A stretch of 15,380 nt of DNA, taken from NCBI GenBank assembly GCA_038230775.1, contig JBBRMQ010000085.1, forward strand, positions 1 to 15,380. The letters are read 5' to 3'. The position numbers and the translations under genes were made by a program. The notes under the pieces are model-generated. The model searched no databases. It was given only the letters and a program-made list of their open reading frames with translations, and was not told the DNA's origin. Positions 1-6,276 of the stretch are shown here, in pieces. This DNA is from JBBRMQ01 sp038230775. Lineage in GTDB: Bacteria; Acidobacteriota; Thermoanaerobaculia; Gp7-AA8. Each line of letters opens with the position of its first letter. The stretch's first letter is position 1.

Positions 1-69
1 CATCTGCGTGCTCGCCGCTCGCGTCCATTGTTCGTACAGCCTGAAGGAGGCTATGCCAACCAAGCGCAG

Positions 70-84
70 GGCGGCCGTGCCGCC
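70..84 (-). other. GC-rich hairpin directly after tRNA-Ser
   Basis: A perfect 6-bp stem (GGCGGC / GCCGCC) with a 3-base loop begins one base past the encoded CCA of the tRNA-Ser gene, reading on the minus strand. It lacks a following T-run, so it is not a classical terminator. It could mark the 3' trailer for tRNA processing or be a weak stop. The rest of positions 1-69 shows no supportable gene. Confidence 0.35.
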
Positions 85-174
85 TGGCGGAGAGGGGGGG
101 ATTCGAACCCCCGATACCCGTGAAGGTATAACGGTTTTCGAGACCGCCGCGTTCAACCACTCTGCCACCTCTCC
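85..174 (-). tRNA. tRNA-Ser (anticodon CGA)
   Basis: The minus strand folds into a class II tRNA. A 7-bp acceptor stem pairs 168-174 with 89-95, and the 3' CCA is encoded at 85-87 after discriminator G88. The T-arm contains GGTTCGAATCC, and a long variable arm typical of serine tRNAs is present. The anticodon loop reads CTCGAAA between a 5-bp stem, giving anticodon CGA, which reads UCG codons. The 5' 22 bases (153-174) are shared with the end of the upstream tadA reading frame on the same strand, so the tRNA is probably processed from the tadA transcript. The tadA - tRNA-Ser neighbourhood is seen in other bacteria. Confidence 0.95.
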
Positions 175-635
175 GTGTTCAGCGAACGTTTGCGAAGCGA
201 CTGGAAGAATGCCTGCAGAAGAGCTCTTGATCGATCGGCTTGGAACCCGCCGATGACCTCCAGCCGATGATTCAGCCGGGTGTCCTCGACGAGATTTCCG
301 AGCGAGCCGCAGAAACCGGCTTTCGGATCGGAGGCGCCGAAGATCAGACGATCGACGCGCGCGTTGACCAGCGCGCCGGCGCACATCGCGCACGGCTCGA
401 GGGTCACGACCATCGTCGTACCTTCCAATCGCCAGTTGCCGATGGCCTTCGCCGCCTCGGCAATCGCCAATAACTCGGCGTGACCGAGGGGGTCGCCCGA
501 TTCGCGACGGTTGCGGCCGCGGCCGATGACCGTGCCCTCGCGATCGACAATGACCGCCCCGACCGGAATCTCTCCGTCGCGAGCGGCCTCTTCCGCAAGC
601 GCAAGGGCTTCTTCCATCCACTGCGCCTGAGTCAT
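153..635 (-). CDS. tadA: tRNA-specific adenosine deaminase TadA
   Basis: TadA deaminates A34 of tRNA-Arg(ACG) to inosine, letting one tRNA read CGU, CGC and CGA codons; it acts in the cytoplasm as a zinc-dependent homodimer. The 160-residue product is of normal family length. It shows the cytidine-deaminase-fold signature: His52 and catalytic Glu54 in the HAE motif, and zinc ligands Cys82 and Cys85 in PCAMC. The ATG at 635 is preferred because the family usually starts a few residues before the first helix (here QWMEEAL). A TTG at 650 would add five residues but abuts a hairpin. No clear Shine-Dalgarno sequence precedes either start. The gene lies 53 bp downstream of tRNA-Arg(ACG), its own substrate, and its last six codons and stop lie inside the tRNA-Ser gene. 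Confidence 0.96.
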   Translation of the reverse strand: MTQAQWMEEALALAEEAARDGEIPVGAVIVDREGTVIGRGRNRRESGDPLGHAELLAIAEAAKAIGNWRLEGTTMVVTLEPCAMCAGALVNARVDRLIFGASDPKAGFCGSLGNLVEDTRLNHRLEVIGGFQADRSRALLQAFFQSLRKRSLNTERWQSG

Positions 636-650
636 GTTCAAAGAGTACAA

Positions 651-672
651 CGGCGGGCCTCAGAGCCCGCCG
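651..672 (-). promoter_or_regulatory. hairpin between tRNA-Arg(ACG) and tadA
   Basis: A perfect 8-bp GC stem (CGGCGGGC / GCCCGCCG) with a 6-base loop lies between the tRNA-Arg 3' end and the tadA start. On the minus strand it is followed by TTGTACTCTTT, which is only moderately T-rich. It may be a partial terminator or attenuator that separates abundant tRNA transcription from tadA, or a processing boundary. The function is inferred; only the stem is seen. Confidence 0.45.
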
Positions 673-688
673 TCGTTTGGGAATCGTT

Positions 689-765
689 TGGTGCACCCAG
701 CAAGACTCGAACTTGCAACCTTCTGATCCGTAGTCAGATGCTCTATCCAATTAAGCTATGGGTGC
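689..765 (-). tRNA. tRNA-Arg (anticodon ACG)
   Basis: The minus strand gives a 77-base cloverleaf. The acceptor GCACCCA (765-759) pairs with TGGGTGC (699-693), followed by discriminator A and an encoded CCA (689-691). The anticodon arm TCTGA-CTACGGA-TCAGA gives anticodon ACG, and the T-arm carries GTTCGAGTC. A34 of this tRNA is the universal bacterial target of TadA, which is encoded immediately downstream on the same strand. A TAGAAT hexamer on the minus strand at 828-823 could be the -10 box, with a roughly 50-base leader, but no good -35 accompanies it. Confidence 0.96.
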
Positions 766-886
766 GAGCGGGACATCCTAACGGGCTGCGCCGGACGTGA
801 ATTCCGGCCGCCGCGGCCGCGCATTCTAGTCCATCTAACCCCTTCGCCGTTAACTGCGGTAGACTGACCCTCCACACGTTTTCACG

Positions 887-950
887 GCCTCCACGGTTGG
901 CGACTGCCTACACCACCCTTCCCCAGCCAACCGTGGAGGCGTGATTTTTT
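887..950 (+). terminator. strong hairpin plus T-run upstream of the sigma gene
   Basis: Positions 887-901 (gcctccacggttggc) and 926-940 are perfectly complementary over 15 bp, with a 24-base loop. The second arm is followed by GTGA and six T residues (945-950). This has the form of a plus-strand intrinsic terminator, yet no plus-strand gene precedes it; the nearest gene upstream is tRNA-Arg on the other strand. The sigma factor GTG start lies only 20 bases beyond. It could therefore end a small RNA starting around 830-880, act as an attenuator in the sigma leader, or insulate the operon. The rest of the 766-969 gap shows only a GC palindrome near 804-818 and no gene. Confidence 0.55.
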
Positions 951-969
951 GTAGAGTACCGGTCACGCC

Positions 970-1578
970 GTGCAGCTCTACGAATTCTCTGACGACTATG
1001 TGCGCCGTCTGCGCGAAGGTGACCCTTTCACCGAAGAGCACTTCGTTCGCTATTTCGGCGAGCTGTTGCTGCTCAAGCTCCGCAACCGTTTACGGTCGAT
1101 GGAGGCCGTGGATGACGCGCGGCAGGAGGTCTTCGCTCGCGTCTTCCGCACGCTGCGATCGGCCGAGGGTGTGCGCGATGGTCGCAAGTTAGGCGCGTTC
1201 GTGAACTCCGTCTGCAACAACGTCCTGCTGGAGACCTGGCGGGCGGGCAAACGCACCGATCAGCTTGACGACGCAAAGTACTCCGAAGTCGCGGACTCCG
1301 CGACGCTCGTCGATCAGGCGCTGGTCACCGGCGAGACGCGCGCGCGCGTACGACGTGTACTCGAGCAACTGCAGCCCCGCGATGCCGACATCCTCCGCGC
1401 GCTCTTTCTCGAGGATCGCGAGAAGGACGAGATCTGCCGGGCGTTTGGCGTCGACCGGAATTACCTCCGCGTGCTCGTGCATCGCGCGAAGGAGAAGTTC
1501 CGCGGTGAATACAAAGGTGCCGAAATCGGCGTGTTCAAATCTGAAACGACGGCTGGCAAGCCATCACTACGGAACTGA
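970..1578 (+). CDS. ECF-type RNA polymerase sigma factor
   Basis: This 202-residue protein has the two-domain layout of group IV (ECF) sigma factors, which direct RNA polymerase to a small regulon when released from an anti-sigma factor. Region 2 spans roughly residues 20-95 and contains the helix VDDARQEVFARVFRTL, matching the core-binding and -10 recognition segment. Region 4 spans about 130-185 and holds a helix-turn-helix around ICRAFGVDRNYLRVLVHRA. A roughly 15-residue Ser/Lys-containing tail follows. The start is GTG at 970; there is no in-frame ATG before codon 44 and no evident ribosome-binding site, so a leaderless or unusual start is possible. It is separated by only five bases from a ZAS-type anti-sigma gene, which is the normal pairing. 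It is the first gene of the operon running to 5843. Confidence 0.88.
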   Translation: MQLYEFSDDYVRRLREGDPFTEEHFVRYFGELLLLKLRNRLRSMEAVDDARQEVFARVFRTLRSAEGVRDGRKLGAFVNSVCNNVLLETWRAGKRTDQLDDAKYSEVADSATLVDQALVTGETRARVRRVLEQLQPRDADILRALFLEDREKDEICRAFGVDRNYLRVLVHRAKEKFRGEYKGAEIGVFKSETTAGKPSLRN

Positions 1579-1583
1579 GAGAC

Positions 1584-2186
1584 ATGGAGCATTCAGAGGC
1601 AAACGACACGATGGCCAGCGCGCGATATCTCCTCGGCGAGATGACGGACGAGGAGCGAAACGCGTTCGAGGAGCACTACTTTGGTTGCTCCGAATGCGCG
1701 CGCGACGTGCGCGACGGCAGCCTGATGATCGACTCCATCCGCGCGGGACGCGTTCAGGCCGACCGGCTGAAGCCGGTCCGCACACTGCCCTGGGTGCTCA
1801 CCGCGGCTGCCGCGATTGCGATCGTCGTCCTCGGATTGCAGAACGCCAGTCTTCGTCGCCAGTCCGCGCCACACGTGCTGCGTTCCTACTCGCTGCTCAC
1901 GATGGGAACGCGCGGCGCCGCGCCGTCGACGGTCGTCGACGACCCATCGAAGCCGTTCGCGTTTTACGTCGACATTCCTCCGCAGCCCGCCTACCCCAAC
2001 TACCGCATCGAGATTCGCGACAGCAGCAATCGGCCCCGGGTGTCCCTTCCGGTGAATGCGACCGAGGCGCGCGACACGATTACGGTGTATGTTCCGCCTC
2101 ATCTCCTGCAGTCCGGCAAATACACAGTGGTGATCGTGGGTGGCGACTCGTCAACGGTGGGCAGCGCGCCGCTCGACGTTCGCTAG
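1584..2186 (+). CDS. transmembrane zinc-binding anti-sigma factor
   Basis: This 200-residue protein is most likely the cognate inhibitor of the sigma factor encoded just upstream. The N-terminal cytoplasmic part carries an H-x3-C-x2-C motif (His31, Cys35, Cys38), the zinc-binding anti-sigma (zf-HC2/ZAS) signature, within the typical LLGEMTDEER-type helix context. One transmembrane helix is seen at about residues 69-85 (WVLTAAAAIAIVVLGL). The remaining roughly 110 residues are probably extracytoplasmic and beta-rich (FAFYVDIP, YRIEIRDSS, TITVYVPP, KYTVVIVGG), likely a small Ig-like sensory domain. The arrangement suggests that an envelope signal or proteolysis of the outer domain releases the sigma factor. 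It starts at ATG 1584, close behind the sigma stop; the next gene follows after 12 bases. Confidence 0.85.
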   Translation: MEHSEANDTMASARYLLGEMTDEERNAFEEHYFGCSECARDVRDGSLMIDSIRAGRVQADRLKPVRTLPWVLTAAAAIAIVVLGLQNASLRRQSAPHVLRSYSLLTMGTRGAAPSTVVDDPSKPFAFYVDIPPQPAYPNYRIEIRDSSNRPRVSLPVNATEARDTITVYVPPHLLQSGKYTVVIVGGDSSTVGSAPLDVR

Positions 2187-2194
2187 AGGAGGAG
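2187..2194 (+). promoter_or_regulatory. strong Shine-Dalgarno site
   Basis: AGGAGGAG starts right after the stop codon of the anti-sigma gene and ends four bases before the ATG at 2199. It is the strongest ribosome-binding site in the operon, whose other genes have weak or no sites. This suggests that the protein encoded at 2199 is made in larger amounts than the two regulators before it. Confidence 0.7.
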
Positions 2195-2198
2195 CGGC

Positions 2199-3014
2199 AT
2201 GTCGTTCAATCTGCAGCAGGGCTCGTACATCTATCACGGCGATGCGTTTGGCGTTTCTGCACGCTTCGAACATCCGAGCAAGACAACGGTTCCCACGCAG
2301 GCGCAGGCGATCCTCGCGCCGACTGGTGGCGAGGCGTTTTCGTCGGTGCGCGACTACAACTTTCAGGACGCGGTGGTCTTCGATGAAGCGATGGCTCGCG
2401 CGGTGGGTTCGCAGGATCCCGACGGCAGCTATCACACCGACGCCTCAGCTACCGTTCGCAATCTGCGTTTTCTGCAGGTGCACGCCGACTTCGTGAACGC
2501 GCGCGTGACGTCGGTGCATCGCGTGCGTGAGACCCGCAAGGGCGTCATCGATGAAGCGGACGTCTCGGTCACCGGCAGCGCGATCCAGAATCTGATCGTT
2601 GCCGGCCAGAAGATCGATCTCGCTTTCGATACTGAGACCTTCGCGCGGTTTCCCACGTTCGAGTCGTTGCGAAAAGGCGATCCGAAACGGGGTTTCCTGT
2701 ACGGCCACGGCAGCGTGAAGGACGCGATCGTGCATACGACGATCGTCAAGGCGATTGCCGGCGTTCCACAGTTGAGTGCGAGCGAGCGCAAGACGCTGCT
2801 GAACGACGCCGAAGCGGAGCTGCCGGGCATCCGCTATTACAACAACGTTGTTCTGGTCCCGCACTTCGGTAAGATCTTCATCGGCGAAGTCATCATCGAA
2901 CGTGGATACCGCCGCATCAACATGCTGCGCATCGAGCTGGGCTGCGGCACCGGCGGCGGAGGCACAGTCGGCGGCGGCGGCGGAAACGGCGGCGACATCC
3001 CGCCGGCACCGTAG
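2199..3014 (+). CDS. uncharacterised protein with Gly-rich tail, in sigma/CHAT operon
   Basis: I do not recognise a family for this 271-residue protein. It has no signal peptide or transmembrane helix. The body looks beta-rich, with alternating strands such as NLRFLQVHADFVNARVTSV, a VTGSAIQNLIVAGQKIDLAFD segment, and a final VVLVPHFGKIFIGEVIIE. The pattern of strands and the S-x-x-x-L-x-V-x-G-x-x-I segment distantly resemble choice-of-anchor-P-like surface proteins, but this is weak. From about residue 250 the sequence turns into a Gly-rich, low-complexity tail ending in IPPAP. It lies between the anti-sigma factor and the CHAT protease and has the strongest ribosome-binding site in the operon. 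It could be the protease substrate or a ligand-sensing partner; that is inference. Its last 113 bp overlap the likely start of the protease gene. Confidence 0.8.
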   Translation: MSFNLQQGSYIYHGDAFGVSARFEHPSKTTVPTQAQAILAPTGGEAFSSVRDYNFQDAVVFDEAMARAVGSQDPDGSYHTDASATVRNLRFLQVHADFVNARVTSVHRVRETRKGVIDEADVSVTGSAIQNLIVAGQKIDLAFDTETFARFPTFESLRKGDPKRGFLYGHGSVKDAIVHTTIVKAIAGVPQLSASERKTLLNDAEAELPGIRYYNNVVLVPHFGKIFIGEVIIERGYRRINMLRIELGCGTGGGGTVGGGGGNGGDIPPAP

Positions 3015-5415
3015 GACGCTCGCGCTCCTGATCCTCATCGCGGCGACTGCGCAGGCAGCGACGCCGGAAGAGGCCGCGCTGGCAACGGCGAGAGCCGCGT
3101 GGTCTCGCGGTGATCTGAAGACAGCGCAGCGCGTTGTGGACGAAGCGCTCGGTCGTTTCCGATCGAGCGACGCGGACGATGCGTGGTCGCTTCGCGTCCT
3201 GCGCGGCGACATCCTCAACAGCAGCGCGAGCTGCGGAGAGACGACCGCGTATCTGCATACGTTGCGATTGCCCACGCGACTGGCGCGCACGAAGATCGGC
3301 GTCGACCGATCGCTGGCGCTGGCAACGGCGCAGGCGCATTGCAACGATGTTCACGGCGCGGCCGATTCGTTCGCCGCCGCATCCGCTGCGGCCAGTCACG
3401 ATTCGCAGCTGAGCGCGACGGTTCTCGTTCGCAAGGCGGATTTTGAGATCAACACGCATGCCTGGACGGCGGCAGAACGCGACCTCCGTCTCGCGCTGCA
3501 GAAGAGTCAGCAGCCGCGCACCACGGCGCGCGCGTGGGGGGCCCTGGGAAAACTGCGCGGGCAGCAGGAACGCTACGACGAGGCGATCGAAGCCAACGGC
3601 AAGGCGCTGGCGATCGCAACCGAAAACAGCGACACCGCCCTCGCCCTCTTCTCCCGCACCAACCTTGGATGGCTGTACGTAGCGTCCGGCGATTACGACC
3701 GCGCGGTGGACGTCCTCTCCGCCGTCGATGCCGAGAACGCGCGTCTCGGCCGCAAGAACGAGCGCGTCGTCGCCCTGATGCAGCTCGGCAACGCATACCT
3801 GGACCGTCAGCAGTACTCCCCGGCGGCGAACTACTATCGCCAGGCGCTGGCAATCGCCGAGGAGTTGAACAGTCCGGCGCGCGACACGTTGCTGGAGAAC
3901 CTCGCGCGTGCGGCGTTCGGTGCCCAGGACTTCGACACGGCGCGCCGGCTCAACGATCAGGCGCAGCAGGTACGCCAGGCACGCGGCGACGTCGAAGCGC
4001 TGCAGCGAACGCGCGTCACGAGTGCGCGCATTCTCGAGAAGTTAGGCCGCGGAGCGGAAGCGGAGACGATCTATCAAGGAGTCGTCGCCGGAGCGAAAAG
4101 CCGCACGGCGAGGCTCGAGGCGCTCGTCTTTCTGGCGGAGTATCACGCGAACAACAGGCAGCGCGCGTCGGCGGAGAAAGAATTCAGGCGCGCACTCGCG
4201 CTGTCGGAGGAAGCGCGTGGCGAGTTGAAGTCGGACGAGCTGCGCCTCGCCTTCACGACGACCCTCGACGCGCTGGTCAACGACTTCATCGAGTTTCTGA
4301 TCGTGGACGGACGTCCGACGGATGCCCTTCGCGTGGCGGAGTCCAGTCGCGCCCGAGCGCTGAGTGATGGTCTCGGCCTGCCTCGGACGGAACAGACGCG
4401 CGTCGAGTTTCGCGCCGCGGCGCGGGAGCGAGGAACGATTCTGTCGTACTGGCTCACGCCCAAGATCTCGTTTTTGTGGGTGATCACACCCGATTCGATC
4501 TCCGCACTGAAGCTCGCGCCCGAGGGCGAGATCAACGCGGCGATCGACGCGTATCAGGCGGATCTTGCCGGACCGCGCGGAACGCTGGAGATGAGCGCGG
4601 CGCACGGCGCGCGGTTGTGGTCGATGCTCGTCGAGCCTGCGGGTGGCGTTCGCGGCCAGAACGTGATGATCGTCGCCGACAAGCATCTCAACGCCCTCAA
4701 CTTCGAGACGCTCGTAATTTCGACGCCGCGGCCTCACTACTGGATCGAAGACGTGACGATCGTGACGGCGTCTTCGGTGCAGCTGCTGGCGAAAGCGGGT
4801 GGGCCGCCGGCGGCGCAGTCCATGCTGCTGGTCGGAAATCCTCTGCAGGCCGATCCCGCTCTTCCTGCATTGAGCTGGGCTGCCGATGAAGTGCAGCGGG
4901 TCGGCGCGCACTTTCGCGACCGCACGCTTCTCGATGGCGTTCGCGCGACGCCACGAGCGTACGCCGCCGCAGCATCGCCGCGCTATGGCTATGTCCACTT
5001 CGTCGCGCACGGAGTGTCGGGCGGGAATCACGCGCTCGATTCGGCGATCGTGTTAGGCCGCGACGCGAATGGTTACAAGCTCTATGCGCGCGACATCCTG
5101 CGGCATCGCATCGGTGCGAAGCTCGTCACGATCTCCAGTTGTCACGGTGCGGGACAACGCGCGTACGCCGGTGAGGGACTCGTCGGGCTGGCGTGGGCCT
5201 TTCTGCGCGCGGGGGCGCATCAGGTGATCGCCGCGTTGTGGGAGGTGAGCGACAGCGCCACGCCACAGCTCATGGATGCGATGTATGCGGGAATCGAGCG
5301 GGGCGAGACTCCGGCGGCCGCGCTGCGAGCGGCAAAACTGAATCTGCTGCGCTCGAAAAGCGTTTACCGCCGGCCTCTGTACTGGGCGCCCTTCGTGCTC
5401 TATTCTGGCGCATGA
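2902..5415 (+). CDS. TPR-CHAT caspase-like protease, exported or membrane-anchored
   Basis: CHAT proteins are caspase-fold cysteine proteases regulated by TPR repeats. Numbering from the GTG at 2902 (837 residues): an Arg-rich stretch and hydrophobic segment LALLILIAATAQA (about 40-52) look like a signal peptide or anchor. TPR-like helices repeat from about 60 to 430; clear examples start near 213, 254, 294 and 333. The CHAT domain fills about 540-837 and keeps the dyad: His703 in HFVAHG and Cys747 in SSCHGAG. It also has the family motifs GEGLVGLAWAFLRAGAHQV, ALWEVSDS and a terminal YWAPFVLYSG. The start is uncertain: in frame only TTG 2848 and GTG 2902 are available, both inside the previous gene and without ribosome-binding sites. 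The gene ends in an ATGA overlap with the next. Confidence 0.88.
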   Translation: MDTAASTCCASSWAAAPAAEAQSAAAAETAATSRRHRRTLALLILIAATAQAATPEEAALATARAAWSRGDLKTAQRVVDEALGRFRSSDADDAWSLRVLRGDILNSSASCGETTAYLHTLRLPTRLARTKIGVDRSLALATAQAHCNDVHGAADSFAAASAAASHDSQLSATVLVRKADFEINTHAWTAAERDLRLALQKSQQPRTTARAWGALGKLRGQQERYDEAIEANGKALAIATENSDTALALFSRTNLGWLYVASGDYDRAVDVLSAVDAENARLGRKNERVVALMQLGNAYLDRQQYSPAANYYRQALAIAEELNSPARDTLLENLARAAFGAQDFDTARRLNDQAQQVRQARGDVEALQRTRVTSARILEKLGRGAEAETIYQGVVAGAKSRTARLEALVFLAEYHANNRQRASAEKEFRRALALSEEARGELKSDELRLAFTTTLDALVNDFIEFLIVDGRPTDALRVAESSRARALSDGLGLPRTEQTRVEFRAAARERGTILSYWLTPKISFLWVITPDSISALKLAPEGEINAAIDAYQADLAGPRGTLEMSAAHGARLWSMLVEPAGGVRGQNVMIVADKHLNALNFETLVISTPRPHYWIEDVTIVTASSVQLLAKAGGPPAAQSMLLVGNPLQADPALPALSWAADEVQRVGAHFRDRTLLDGVRATPRAYAAAASPRYGYVHFVAHGVSGGNHALDSAIVLGRDANGYKLYARDILRHRIGAKLVTISSCHGAGQRAYAGEGLVGLAWAFLRAGAHQVIAALWEVSDSATPQLMDAMYAGIERGETPAAALRAAKLNLLRSKSVYRRPLYWAPFVLYSGA

Positions 5416-5843
5416 GCTTCGATAAGAACGAGTTCTACGCGCGCACGATGCACACGCCGGACTCGCCGGAGCGCGGCGCACTGCGAAGCGCTCTTCGCGA
5501 GCTTTCCAAGGCCCTCCTGCCGCTTCATCGCTATCTGATCGACGCCGCAAAATCGGACTACTCGTTTGCTTATGCGCCGGTCGAGAGCCCGAATCATCTG
5601 CTGCGCCTCATCAACGACGATCCGTTTTTCGCGTGGCTCAAGCCGATGACCGCGATCATCGTGCAGATCGACGAGATGGTTCGGCGCGACTTCGAGATCG
5701 CCGACGCGCGAGCCGTCGCCGAGCGTGTCGAGCAGATGCTCACCACCGAACGCTACGTGGAGCTGCTGCAGCGCGAGGTGGACGTGGCCAGTAGCCACGC
5801 GGCGCTGCGCAAGGTGCTGGCGAAGTTTGCACGGCCCGCGTGA
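5412..5843 (+). CDS. small helical protein of unknown function, coupled to CHAT
   Basis: The ATG overlaps the protease stop codon in an ATGA junction, so translation is very probably coupled. The 143-residue product has no signal peptide or transmembrane helix and appears almost wholly alpha-helical. Helices begin around LRSALRELSKALLPLHRYLIDAA, followed by a conserved-looking block with DPFFAWLKPMTAIIVQIDEMV and a final amphipathic region RYVELLQREVDVASSHAALRK. The combination of an N-terminal helical bundle and an FAWLKP..IV.IDE segment feels like a recurring bacterial hypothetical family, but I cannot name it. Because it is cytoplasmic while the protease appears exported, direct interaction is not obvious. 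Its stop codon forms part of a terminal hairpin. Confidence 0.8.
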   Translation: MSFDKNEFYARTMHTPDSPERGALRSALRELSKALLPLHRYLIDAAKSDYSFAYAPVESPNHLLRLINDDPFFAWLKPMTAIIVQIDEMVRRDFEIADARAVAERVEQMLTTERYVELLQREVDVASSHAALRKVLAKFARPA

Positions 5844-5854
5844 GAGTTCACGCG
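5837..5854. terminator. hairpin between convergent genes
   Basis: CGCGTGA and TCACGCG form a perfect 7-bp stem around the loop GAGT. The stop codon of the upstream gene lies in the left arm. It sits between the sigma/CHAT operon and the convergent DUF5684-like gene and is symmetrical, so it could block both directions. There is no T-run on either side, so intrinsic termination is uncertain. Confidence 0.35.
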
Positions 5855-5869
5855 AGCCGGCGTTGAATC

Positions 5870-6265
5870 TCAGGCGGCCATCTGCGGATGGTAGGTCGCG
5901 TCGCCCCAGGCGAGCATCGGGAAAAAGATGATGCCGAGGAATGTCAGGCCGAGGGCGAAGCCGGTGCCTTTGCCGAAGTTGCGGGCCAAGGCGATCATCG
6001 TGATGATGGCGACGATGAAGTTGACCAAGGGGATCAGGAACAGGATCACCCACCACATCGGCTTGCCGGCGATCTTGATTAGCACGAGGATGTTGTAGAT
6101 CGGAATGATGGCGGCCCAGCCGGGCTCTCCCGCCTTCTCGAAGACCTTCCACATCGCGGCGATCATCACGACGAGAATCGCGAGAGAAACGAGCGTCGGG
6201 ACGAGCATCATGGCCGTGCTCGGTGCCTGCACGTCGGACTGAAGCAATAGGGCGACTAGATTCAA
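5870..6265 (-). CDS. DUF5684-like small multi-pass membrane protein
   Basis: This 131-residue protein matches the pattern of the DUF5684 family of small integral membrane proteins with no assigned function. There is a first transmembrane helix near MMLVPTLVSLAILVVMIAAMW, then the hallmark VFEKAGEPGWAAIIPIYNI, a second and possibly third helix around WWVILFLIPLVNFIVAIITMI, the motif ARNFGKGTGFALGL, and a last helix with FFPMLAWGDA. The chosen start is TTG at 6265, because AAGGAGGA (6276-6269) lies just before it. A GTG at 6283 would put the start upstream of that site and inside a hairpin. It stands alone, convergent with the CHAT operon. Confidence 0.85.
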   Translation of the reverse strand: MNLVALLLQSDVQAPSTAMMLVPTLVSLAILVVMIAAMWKVFEKAGEPGWAAIIPIYNILVLIKIAGKPMWWVILFLIPLVNFIVAIITMIALARNFGKGTGFALGLTFLGIIFFPMLAWGDATYHPQMAA

Positions 6266-6276
6266 GAGTCCTCCTT

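Noticed and set aside
1..28. Possible first codons of a minus-strand gene (for example dnaX) or an SRP RNA at the left edge
   Set aside because: Only about nine codons without a ribosome-binding site are visible, and the conserved SRP RNA core is not seen.
53..256. Plus-strand open frame with an AAGGAGG-like site reading through the tRNA-Ser complement
   Set aside because: It is antisense to tRNA-Ser and tadA; its GGIRTPDT-type peptide is the usual spurious translation of tRNA complements.
2445..3344. Long minus-strand open frame over the unknown/CHAT genes
   Set aside because: It is a high-GC shadow frame; the plus-strand genes have recognisable domains and operon spacing.
4042..5031. 329-codon minus-strand frame opposite the CHAT domain
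   Set aside because: It is Arg-rich, without domain motifs, and antisense to conserved CHAT coding sequence.
970..5843. Type III-E CRISPR (Craspase) locus
   Set aside because: TPR-CHAT and an ECF sigma factor are present, but no Cas7-11, Csx30/Csx31 or repeat array is visible; only the regulatory analogy is kept.
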